Shown: piece by piece, positions 24,241 through 31,509 of the stretch
Layout: each line of letters starts with the position of its first letter
Numbering within the stretch: position 1 is the first letter of the stretch
DNA from: Flavobacterium acetivorans
Lineage (GTDB): Bacteria; Bacteroidota; Bacteroidia; Flavobacteriales; Flavobacteriaceae
Assembly: GCF_020911885.1 (NCBI RefSeq)
Contig: NZ_CP087132.1
Location: 1,364,001-1,428,000 of the forward strand
Direction: 5' to 3'
Length of the DNA: 64,000 nucleotides
Notes under the pieces: model-generated
Database searches by the model: none
Seen by the model: the letters and a program-made list of their open reading frames with translations, nothing else
Told to the model about the DNA's origin: nothing
Program-made: the position numbers and the translations under genes

Positions 24241-24876
24241 TTAACTTATAATTTCATAACTGAAATTCTTTTTGTCTATAAAATACAAGACTTTTGGTAA
24301 GGCATATTTGAGATTATCAGATGCTTTTTGGCTGTCGTGAAAAACAATTATACTGCCTGGTTTTATATTTTCGACTACGTTTTTTAGACATTTTTCATTG
24401 GTGATGCTTTGGTCGAAATCGGCGCTTAGTACATCCCACATGATGATTTTGTATCCTTTTCTTCTTAATTTTTTAGCCTGAATAGAGTTGATTTTGCCGT
24501 AAGGCGGACGAAATACTTTGGAGGGCAATTTATGCTTTAAAATGGATTGCTCGCAAAGAGTGATGTTTTTTAAATATTCTTCTGTTGTTGTTTTCCATCC
24601 GTTTAAATGGTTGAAGGTGTGATTGCCTATTGCATGTCCTTTAGCGATTATTTTTTTGAAAATAATAGGCTGAGCTTCGATGTTTTTTCCGATGCAAAAA
24701 AAAGTGGCTTTGGCATTATGCTGGTCGAGTTTTTCTAAAACCCATTCTGTAATTTCAGGTGTGGGGCCGTCATCAAAAGTTAGGTAGATTTTATTGTTCC
24801 TATTGGGGATATCCCAAATGTAATTGGAGAATATTCTTTTAATGATTGTATTTGTTTTAATCCAATAAAAACGCAT
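24241..24876 (-). CDS. Polysaccharide deacetylase (NodB/CE4 family)
   Basis: De-N-acetylates glycans, probably peptidoglycan or another N-acetylglucosamine polymer. The 211-residue protein has TFDDGP (catalytic base and metal Asp), HTFNHLNG (metal His pair), RPPYGK and IVFHDS, the ordered motifs of CE4. Start at 24876 is chosen over 24957 because the longer form would contain the terminator of the upstream gene. No signal peptide is obvious; the N-terminus is basic with a short hydrophobic stretch. Confidence 0.92.
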   Translation of the reverse strand: MRFYWIKTNTIIKRIFSNYIWDIPNRNNKIYLTFDDGPTPEITEWVLEKLDQHNAKATFFCIGKNIEAQPIIFKKIIAKGHAIGNHTFNHLNGWKTTTEEYLKNITLCEQSILKHKLPSKVFRPPYGKINSIQAKKLRRKGYKIIMWDVLSADFDQSITNEKCLKNVVENIKPGSIIVFHDSQKASDNLKYALPKVLYFIDKKNFSYEIIS

Positions 24877-24906
24877 TAGTTTCTGTTTTATAATATTAAA
24901 AATAAA

Positions 24907-24946
24907 AAAAAATGTGGTAAAATCGCTTGATTTTACCACATTTTTT
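24907..24946 (-). terminator. Intrinsic terminator after the DUF2723 gene
   Basis: AAATGTGGTAAAATC and its complement form a perfect 15-bp stem (18 bp with flanking A-T pairs) around GCTT, followed by T residues on the minus strand. Confidence 0.88.
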
Positions 24947-24966
24947 AATTGAAACAAATATAGGAA

Positions 24967-27900
24967 TTATTCTTTTTCACGACCAAAACGCTCAAACATA
25001 TCTGTATAAGTGTTGAATGTTTTTCTGCTTTCATTGTAAAAAGTAAGGTCGTTATTTTCTTTCATTACTTGTAGCAGGCCTCTGTAACGTTCAATATCAG
25101 TTATGATGTCATAGGCTACTCCTGTTTGTTCAGATGCTTTTAATTTACCGTAGTAATTAAGGTTTTCCTTGTATTTGTTAATCAATTTTTTCAAAAGATC
25201 TTGTGCTTTTGCTTTTTCGCCAATTTTGTAATAGCCAGATGCAAAAGGATCCAGTAAAGAATAGTAGCCGTATTTTTCAAAAGGCATTTTAGTCATGGCT
25301 AAGTCAATTATTTTTCTTGCTTTGTCATTTTGGCCTTCAGCGATTAACTGATTCATCAATCGAGATAGGTTGCTTCTATAAGTAATGCTCTCTCTACGGG
25401 TTTCCGGATCATGGTATATTTTATCACTATCACTATTTCCCCAATCCCATTTCATGACAATGTTATACATTTTTTCGGAGTCAATTTGTCCCATTTCTAG
25501 CGGGCTTCCGTCTTTAGGAATAGTGTTTTTTACCGGAATTAATCTGTAAACCATTCCGTCCAATTGAAGATAATTTTTCATCCAAAGATAATCTTCATCA
25601 TCAAAAGCTCCTGGGCTGAAATAAATAGGTCTTTTCCAGTTATTATTGGCAATTACGTCAAGCATCATTAGTCTGTTCTTGTACAATGCTTTTCCTTTGA
25701 TGTCTATATCAATGTAAGGGACGATGGAATCATAATATTTTTCAGCAACCACCTTGTTTTTGATGATGTTGTTTTTGTCAACCGGAATCCTGATCTTATT
25801 CGTTGGATAAAAATGTATTGTTTGTCCATTTTGCATTTCAACAGTGGATTTAGGATTTTTGATAAAGCTCAAAAGATCTTTTATGTCCCATCTGTTTTCT
25901 ATTTTTGGAATATGTGCAACATAATCTAGTTTATCCCCTACATATTGATCGTGGGTAAAGGATATTGGCAGAGGGTTTGATTCATAAGTTTTAGCTTTCA
26001 TTTGGTCTATATACCAGTCTGTCATGAAAAGACTGGTATTGACAATCCTTACATCGGTTCTGATTTTTTCAATTTCTTGGGCATACCATAGCGGAAAGGT
26101 GTCATTGTCGCCTATTGTAAATAGTATGGCGTTAGGTTCGCAAGAATTAAGGTAAGCTTTTGCCATTGCTGTAGCTGTATATTTCCCTGAACGATCATGG
26201 TCATCCCAGTTTTGTGAAGCCATAAGTACAGGTGCAGCTAATAAACTTGCTGCAATAATAACAGGTCCTGCTATTTTTGGGGCTAGATATTTCTTGGCAC
26301 TATCATATAAGGCATAAACTCCAAATCCTACCCATATTGCAAAAACATAGAAAGATCCTACTAAGGCGTAATCACGTTCTCTAGGCTCAAAAGGTCTTTC
26401 GTTTAGATAGATTTTTAAGGCAATCCCCATAAAAAGGAACAGCACTAGTAAAACGTAGAAGCTTTTTCGATCTTTGCTAGCGTGGTACATTAGGCCAATT
26501 AGTCCTAAAAGGAAAGGTAGGAAGTAATAGGTGTTGCGTCCTTTGTTGTTTAATACGTCCGAAGGTAGGTTGTCTTGTGAGCCTAAATGAAGTTCGTCCA
26601 TGAACTTGATGCCGCTCATCCAGTTTCCGTCAAGATAATCGTATCTTCCTTGTACATCATTTTGTCTTCCTACAAAGTTCCACATCAAATACCTCCAGTA
26701 CATGTATCCAAATTGGTATTCAAACATGAAGCTTAGGTTGTCTGCGGTTGTAGGTTTTTGAATGATTAAATAATCACCATAACTTTTAAGAAATTTTACA
26801 TAGCCGTCGTTGTCAATTTGTTTTTGGGCGTAAGCTTGTCTGAATTCGCTAACTATTTTTTCAATCTCGTGCTTTAGTTGGCTCACTGCTTTGTTGTAAT
26901 CCTCTTCGCTAAGTTGGCTTGCGTCAATTCCGTATTGTGCTAAATCTTCTTCATAAGGATAATTAGGATTTAGGGTGAATTGCGGAGGATTGGTGAAATT
27001 CATATAGTTAACAATGTGATCAGAACTCCACATTCTAGGTAAGAAAGTCTTCTGATTATCATCGCTGTTTTGCTCTGCATTTTTGAAATTATTTACAATT
27101 TCGTATTTTTTTGTTGTGTAGTTTCTTTCGTAATTAGGGGCTTTGTCTAAATAGGGTTTGTTTTTGTCTAATCCTGCAAAGGTTTCTGTGTATTGCGGTC
27201 CGTAGAATAATGGATTAGAGCCGTATTGCTCTCTATTGTAATAGGCTAAAACTTCACGAGCATCTGAAGGTTTGTTTTCGTTAATATTTACATTAGCATT
27301 GGCTCTAATTGGTAGCATGGTCCATGTTGAAAAACCAATTAAAACAAAAAGAATGCATAATATTAAGGTGTTGTAAGTAACTAAGCCTTTATTTTGAGTG
27401 TATTTTAGTCCAAAATAGAATAAGGCGATAAGAAGAATAGTAACAAAAATGGTTCCGGAGTTAAAAGGCATTCCCAGCGCATTAACAGTAAATACTTCTG
27501 TTTCGGCAAAAAAGGCCATCGTTAACGGTAGCAGTAATTTGAAAATGAAAAGTAGAATAGAAATTACTACGATATTGGCAATAATGAAATTTTTGACTGT
27601 AACGGTTTTGTAGTTTTTGAAAAAGTACAATAAACCAATGGAAGGAATGGTTAGGAGTGCCATAAAGTGAACACCGAAAGTTAATCCTATAACTAGAGAT
27701 ATAAGAAGTAGCCATTTGTTCCCTCTTGGAGTGTCCATGTCTTGTTCCCAACGTAATCCAAGCCAAAATAGTAAGGCAATAAATAAAGAGGCCATAGCGT
27801 AAACCTCGGCTTCTACCGCATTGTACCAAAAGCTGTCTGAGTAGGTATAAGCAAGAGATCCTACAAAGGAGCTTCCTAGAATAACAATAGCGTCGTATTT

Positions 27901-28260
27901 ACTTGGTTTTTCTTCTGGTTGTGATGCATTGGATGCTGTGATGAGTTTTTTCAAGATCATCGAAGAAGACCAGAACATAAATAATATGGTAAAGGCACTT
28001 GAAAATACAGACATCATGTTAACCATTAAAGCAATGTGTTGGTCTGAAGCGGCAAACATTGCAAAAAAGGCACCAATCATTTGGAATAAAGGAGCTCCCG
28101 GTGGATGTCCTACTTCAAGTTTTGCTGCGGTAGCAATGTATTCTCCACAGTCCCAAAAGCTCATTGTGGGTTCTACGGTGAGTGTGTAAGTTAATAATGC
28201 GATTCCAAATGTAAACCAACCTATGATCGTGTTCCACTTATTGAAATTGAATGCTGCCAT
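24967..28260 (-). CDS. DUF2723 / GT117-type membrane glycosyltransferase with TPR-like tail
   Basis: A large multi-spanning membrane protein of 1,097 residues. The first 70 residues carry the DUF2723 signature (TLTVEPTMSFWDCGEYIATAAKLEVGHPPGAPLFQMIG), where the acidic residue after the first helix is the likely catalytic site in GT-C enzymes. About ten hydrophobic helices follow, then a long soluble part with a TPR-like C-terminal region (DKARKIIDLAMTKMPFEKYG, KAQDLLKKLINKYKENL). Family members are relatives of TMEM260-type O-mannosyltransferases; the Bacteroidetes role may be protein O-glycosylation, which is inference. Common in this phylum as a single-copy gene. Confidence 0.85.
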   Translation of the reverse strand: MAAFNFNKWNTIIGWFTFGIALLTYTLTVEPTMSFWDCGEYIATAAKLEVGHPPGAPLFQMIGAFFAMFAASDQHIALMVNMMSVFSSAFTILFMFWSSSMILKKLITASNASQPEEKPSKYDAIVILGSSFVGSLAYTYSDSFWYNAVEAEVYAMASLFIALLFWLGLRWEQDMDTPRGNKWLLLISLVIGLTFGVHFMALLTIPSIGLLYFFKNYKTVTVKNFIIANIVVISILLFIFKLLLPLTMAFFAETEVFTVNALGMPFNSGTIFVTILLIALFYFGLKYTQNKGLVTYNTLILCILFVLIGFSTWTMLPIRANANVNINENKPSDAREVLAYYNREQYGSNPLFYGPQYTETFAGLDKNKPYLDKAPNYERNYTTKKYEIVNNFKNAEQNSDDNQKTFLPRMWSSDHIVNYMNFTNPPQFTLNPNYPYEEDLAQYGIDASQLSEEDYNKAVSQLKHEIEKIVSEFRQAYAQKQIDNDGYVKFLKSYGDYLIIQKPTTADNLSFMFEYQFGYMYWRYLMWNFVGRQNDVQGRYDYLDGNWMSGIKFMDELHLGSQDNLPSDVLNNKGRNTYYFLPFLLGLIGLMYHASKDRKSFYVLLVLFLFMGIALKIYLNERPFEPRERDYALVGSFYVFAIWVGFGVYALYDSAKKYLAPKIAGPVIIAASLLAAPVLMASQNWDDHDRSGKYTATAMAKAYLNSCEPNAILFTIGDNDTFPLWYAQEIEKIRTDVRIVNTSLFMTDWYIDQMKAKTYESNPLPISFTHDQYVGDKLDYVAHIPKIENRWDIKDLLSFIKNPKSTVEMQNGQTIHFYPTNKIRIPVDKNNIIKNKVVAEKYYDSIVPYIDIDIKGKALYKNRLMMLDVIANNNWKRPIYFSPGAFDDEDYLWMKNYLQLDGMVYRLIPVKNTIPKDGSPLEMGQIDSEKMYNIVMKWDWGNSDSDKIYHDPETRRESITYRSNLSRLMNQLIAEGQNDKARKIIDLAMTKMPFEKYGYYSLLDPFASGYYKIGEKAKAQDLLKKLINKYKENLNYYGKLKASEQTGVAYDIITDIERYRGLLQVMKENNDLTFYNESRKTFNTYTDMFERFGREKE

Positions 28261-28453
28261 ATTTACGTGTTAAATTTTAGTTTTTTTGCAAGATACAAAG
28301 AAAATGTTTTTTTGTTTAAAGCTCGAGGTATTAACAAAATTTTTGTAAATCTGGTTCGTAATGTTAATTATTTGGTTGTCAGTAGATTTTGTAAAACAAT
28401 TTTGAAGATTGGAATTTTTTTGAATTTTTTTTTAATAAAAATGTTCTAAAAGT

Positions 28454-28483
28454 TTGCGCAAACTAAAATTTGTATTAAATTTG
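28454..28483 (+). promoter_or_regulatory. Promoter of tRNA-Gln
   Basis: TTG at 28454-28456, 19 bases, then TAAATTTG at 28476-28483: a full match to the Bacteroidetes promoter. The tRNA starts 43 bp downstream. The 190 bp before it (from 28261) show nothing recognisable. Confidence 0.8.
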
Positions 28484-28525
28484 CACTCGCTAAGCAGAAT
28501 AATAGCTTGCTAAGCGAAAGGATAT

Positions 28526-28596
28526 TGGTCTATGGTGTAATGGTAACACAACTGTTTTTGGTGCAGTCTTTCAAGGTTCGAGTCCTTGTAGACCAA
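28526..28596 (+). tRNA. tRNA-Gln (anticodon TTG)
   Basis: Complete cloverleaf: acceptor stem TGGTCTA/TAGACCA, D arm GTGT/ACAC, anticodon stem ACTGT/GCAGT with loop TTTTGGT (TTG at 28558-28560), T arm CAAGG/CCTTG with TTCGAGT loop, discriminator A. The 3' CCA is not encoded, as usual in this phylum. Confidence 0.95.
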
Positions 28597-28604
28597 CAGA
28601 AAAG

Positions 28605-28630
28605 CCTCTCAAATTTGAGAGGTTTTTTTT
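28605..28630 (+). terminator. Intrinsic terminator after tRNA-Gln
   Basis: CCTCTCAAA/TTTGAGAGG stem followed by eight T residues. Confidence 0.85.
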
Positions 28631-28666
28631 ATGGACTAAAGTTTAGGTTCTGATTGTAGCTTGTTT

Positions 28667-29491
28667 TTATATTTTGAAAGTAATAACAGGTTTAGCGGCG
28701 TGATTTACTAAGTCTTCGCTTATGCTTCCTGTGAAAAAATGTGCCATTCCTGTTCTACCGTGTGTGCATAGTCCGATTAAGTCAGCATTTATTTTATTAG
28801 AGAAGTTGATGATCCCTTTTTCTATATTGGTGTCGTTGTAGATATGAGTGGCGTAGTTTTTAAGGTCAAAAGCTGTGGTGAAATCACTTATTATTTGTTC
28901 AGAAAGCGCTGTTGTTTTGAAACTGTTGGGTGTGCAAATCATTGTAAGATGTAGTTTTGCATCAAACAGTTTAGCGAATTCAAGCATTTTTTTAAACGGT
29001 TTTTTTATTTCTTCTGAAAAATCGGAGGCGAATACAAAATTTTCGACTTTTAATTCGCTTGTGTTTTTTTTAATTACCAGTACTGGTGTGTCCGAAAGGC
29101 GTACCACTTTTTCGGTATTGGATCCTATGAGAATTTCTTCAATTCCGGAAATTCCATGTGAACCCATAACGATTAAATCAATTTCGTTTTTTGTGCTAAA
29201 GGATAGTATTCCTTCGTGTGCTCTTTCAAAGCTTATTTGTTCGGTGATTTGAATGTCTTTTAGGTATTCTTTTTCCTTACTCTTTTGGAGTGTTTCTTTT
29301 GCTTTTTGAATGAATAGCATTGTTTCTGGTATGCCGGTGGCGCCAGTGATGGCGTCGTTCATTTGACTGGGGACTTCAATCATGTGGAGAAGGAATATCT
29401 CCGAATTACTTTTTTTTGCAATTTGGGCGGCTATTTTCAAAGCGCTTTCGGCATGGGAAGAAAAGTCAGTTGGAACAAGAATTCGTTTCAT
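28667..29491 (-). CDS. Tandem universal stress protein
   Basis: A 274-residue protein made of two UspA domains. The first starts MKRILVPTDFSSHAESALK and has the ATP-binding MGSHGISGIEEILIGSNTEKV; the second starts NFVFASDFSEEIKKPFKK and has CTHGRTGMAHFFTGSISEDLV. Both nucleotide-binding G-x-x-G-(9x)-G-S motifs are kept. Start 29491 is chosen because the domain begins there; upstream codons are unlike any Usp sequence. Expected to respond to starvation or stress; partner unknown. Confidence 0.93.
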   Translation of the reverse strand: MKRILVPTDFSSHAESALKIAAQIAKKSNSEIFLLHMIEVPSQMNDAITGATGIPETMLFIQKAKETLQKSKEKEYLKDIQITEQISFERAHEGILSFSTKNEIDLIVMGSHGISGIEEILIGSNTEKVVRLSDTPVLVIKKNTSELKVENFVFASDFSEEIKKPFKKMLEFAKLFDAKLHLTMICTPNSFKTTALSEQIISDFTTAFDLKNYATHIYNDTNIEKGIINFSNKINADLIGLCTHGRTGMAHFFTGSISEDLVNHAAKPVITFKI

Positions 29492-29595
29492 AGTTTTGGT
29501 GGTTAAAGTATGGGAAAAATCTTTATTTTTTGTTTGAATAAAGATAAGAAATATTTTTAACATCAATCAATTATTTAGGTTTATAAAAAAAACAC

Positions 29596-29603
29596 TATAT
29601 TTG
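29596..29603 (+). promoter_or_regulatory. Promoter -7 element of rimP-nusA-infB
   Basis: TATATTTG matches TAnnTTTG; transcription would start about 29609, upstream of the hairpin at 29632-29657. Confidence 0.65.
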
Positions 29604-29631
29604 CACCGTTATTTATTAAAATCTAGATAAT

Positions 29632-29657
29632 GAGGGGACTAAATGTCCCCTCTTTTT
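29632..29657 (+). terminator. Terminator-like hairpin in the rimP-nusA-infB leader
   Basis: A perfect 8-bp GC-rich stem (GAGGGGAC/GTCCCCTC) with loop TAAAT and five T residues, ending eight bases before the rimP start codon. The upstream gene is divergent, so it does not terminate a neighbour. Probably an attenuator of the operon. Confidence 0.8.
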
Positions 29658-29665
29658 ATAAAATT

Positions 29666-30130
29666 ATGGTATTTAAAGAAAAAGTAAATAAATTGTTGTC
29701 GGAAGCGCTATCTGAAAGGCCGTCGCTTTTTTTGATTGACCTAACTATTACAGATGCTTTTAAGGTTATTGTGACTTTAGATGATGACAATGGTGTGGTT
29801 TTACAGGATTGTATTGATGTTAGTCGTGCAATAGAGAGTAATTTAGATCGAGAAGAGCAGGATTTTTCTCTAGAAGTGGCTTCAGTGGGAGTGGGATCGC
29901 CGTTGAAAATTGTTCGTCAGTATAAGAAAAATATTGGTAGAACGTTGATTGTGACTACAAAAACTGAAAAAATTGAAGCTGAATTGGTTGATGCTAACGA
30001 AGATTTCATAATTTTGTCTTGGAAGGCGAGAGAACCTAAAAAAGTAGGAAAAGGAAAAGAAACAGTACAAAAAGAGCAACAGATACCTTATACAGAGATT
30101 AAAGAGGCAATTGTTACAGTAACATTTTAA
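29666..30130 (+). CDS. rimP: Ribosome maturation factor RimP
   Basis: Needed for maturation of the 30S subunit. The 154-residue protein shows [49 protein letters not shown] in the N-terminal domain and [29 protein letters not shown] leading into the C-terminal SH3-like barrel. ATG 29666 gives the usual MVFKEKV start; the ATG at 29630 would translate the terminator hairpin and is rejected. nusA starts 13 bp after the stop. Confidence 0.95.
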   Translation: MVFKEKVNKLLSEALSERPSLFLIDLTITDAFKVIVTLDDDNGVVLQDCIDVSRAIESNLDREEQDFSLEVASVGVGSPLKIVRQYKKNIGRTLIVTTKTEKIEAELVDANEDFIILSWKAREPKKVGKGKETVQKEQQIPYTEIKEAIVTVTF

Positions 30131-30143
30131 TTAAAGAATTCGC

Positions 30144-31397
30144 ATGGAAAATTTAGCATTAATCGATTCATTCTCGGAGTTTAAAGATGATAAACTTATT
30201 GATCGTGTAACGCTTATGGCAATTTTAGAAGATGTATTTAGAAATGCATTGAAGAAAAAATACGGTTCGGATGATAACTTCGATATCATCATCAATCCTG
30301 ATAAAGGGGATATGGAGATATGGAGAAGAAGGGTAATCGTTGCTGACGAAGATTTGGATTTTGAAAATGAAGAGATTACTTTAACTGAGGCTAGAAAAAT
30401 TGAAGCGGATTTTGAAATTGGCGAAGAGGTTTCTGAAGAGGTGAAATTGATTGACTTAGGAAGAAGAGCTATTTTGGCTTTGCGTCAAAACTTGATTTCT
30501 AAAATTCATGAGCACGACAATACCAATCTTTATAAACAATTTAAAGATTTAATTGGAGAGATTTATACTGCCGAAGTACACCATGTACGTCCAAGAGTTG
30601 TAATTTTGGTGGATGATGAAGGGAACGAAATCGTATTGCCAAAAGAAAAGCAAATTCCATCTGACTTTTTCCGTAAAGGAGATAATGTCCGTGGAATTAT
30701 TGAAAGCGTTGAATTGAAAGGAAATAAACCTCAAATTATTATGTCTAGAACTTCGGAGAAGTTTTTAGAGAAATTGTTTGAACAAGAAATTCCTGAAGTA
30801 TTTGACGGTTTAATCATGGTGAAAAAAGTAGTAAGAATTCCAGGTGAAAAAGCAAAAGTAGCTGTAGATTCTTATGATGATCGTATTGATCCAGTGGGAG
30901 CTTGTGTGGGAATGAAAGGATCTCGTATTCATGGTATTGTACGTGAACTAGGAAATGAAAATATTGATGTTATTAACTATACTAATAATATACAGTTGTT
31001 TATTACAAGAGCATTAAGCCCTGCAAAAGTTTCTTCAATTAAAATTAATGAAGAAACAAAAAGAGCAGAAGTGTTTTTGAAATTGGAAGAGGTTTCTAAA
31101 GCAATCGGTAGAGGTGGTCATAATATTAAATTGGCTGGTTTATTAACAGGTTATGAGTTAGATGTCATCCGTGAGGGTGATGTAGCTGGTGCTACTGCTG
31201 ATGAAGACGATGTTGAATTAACAGAGTTTTCAGATGAAATCGAAGACTGGGTTATTGAAGAATTTGCAAAAATTGGTTTGGATACGGCAAAAAGTATCTT
31301 GAAGCAAGATGTAGAAGACTTAGTAAGAAGAACAGACCTAGAAGAGGAAACGATTCTAGATGTAATGAAAATATTGAAAGAAGAATTTGATAGTTAG
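30144..31397 (+). CDS. nusA: Transcription termination/antitermination factor NusA
   Basis: RNA polymerase-binding factor that modulates pausing, termination and antitermination. The 417-residue protein has the N-terminal polymerase-binding domain (1-125), S1 domain (about 130-200, EIYTAEVHHVRPRVVILVDDEGNEIVLP), KH1 and KH2 domains (VGACVGMKGSRIHGIVRELGNENIDVINY and AIGRGGHNIKLAGLLTGYELDVI) and a short acidic C-terminus. Being in the operon with the terminator-like leader, it could regulate its own transcription. Confidence 0.97.
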   Translation: MENLALIDSFSEFKDDKLIDRVTLMAILEDVFRNALKKKYGSDDNFDIIINPDKGDMEIWRRRVIVADEDLDFENEEITLTEARKIEADFEIGEEVSEEVKLIDLGRRAILALRQNLISKIHEHDNTNLYKQFKDLIGEIYTAEVHHVRPRVVILVDDEGNEIVLPKEKQIPSDFFRKGDNVRGIIESVELKGNKPQIIMSRTSEKFLEKLFEQEIPEVFDGLIMVKKVVRIPGEKAKVAVDSYDDRIDPVGACVGMKGSRIHGIVRELGNENIDVINYTNNIQLFITRALSPAKVSSIKINEETKRAEVFLKLEEVSKAIGRGGHNIKLAGLLTGYELDVIREGDVAGATADEDDVELTEFSDEIEDWVIEEFAKIGLDTAKSILKQDVEDLVRRTDLEEETILDVMKILKEEFDS

Positions 31398-31509
31398 TCA
31401 AGGGATCTTCAACGATAAACGTGCCATTTTGCAATGAATTCTAATTCGATAGGTATCGATTTGGGAGCAAAGTGAGGAATAACAAAAAAGGTAATAATAA
31501 AAAGGTTTT

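Noticed and set aside
24877..24957. Longer N-terminus of the polysaccharide deacetylase
   Set aside because: It would include the terminator of the upstream DUF2723 gene; ATG 24876 is better placed.
28267..28449. 60-codon frame before tRNA-Gln
   Set aside because: Low-complexity, AT-rich and lacking any domain; it overlaps the divergent leader and tRNA promoter region.
29630..29665. rimP starting at ATG 29630
   Set aside because: The extra codons translate the terminator hairpin; MVFKEKV at 29666 is the family-like start.
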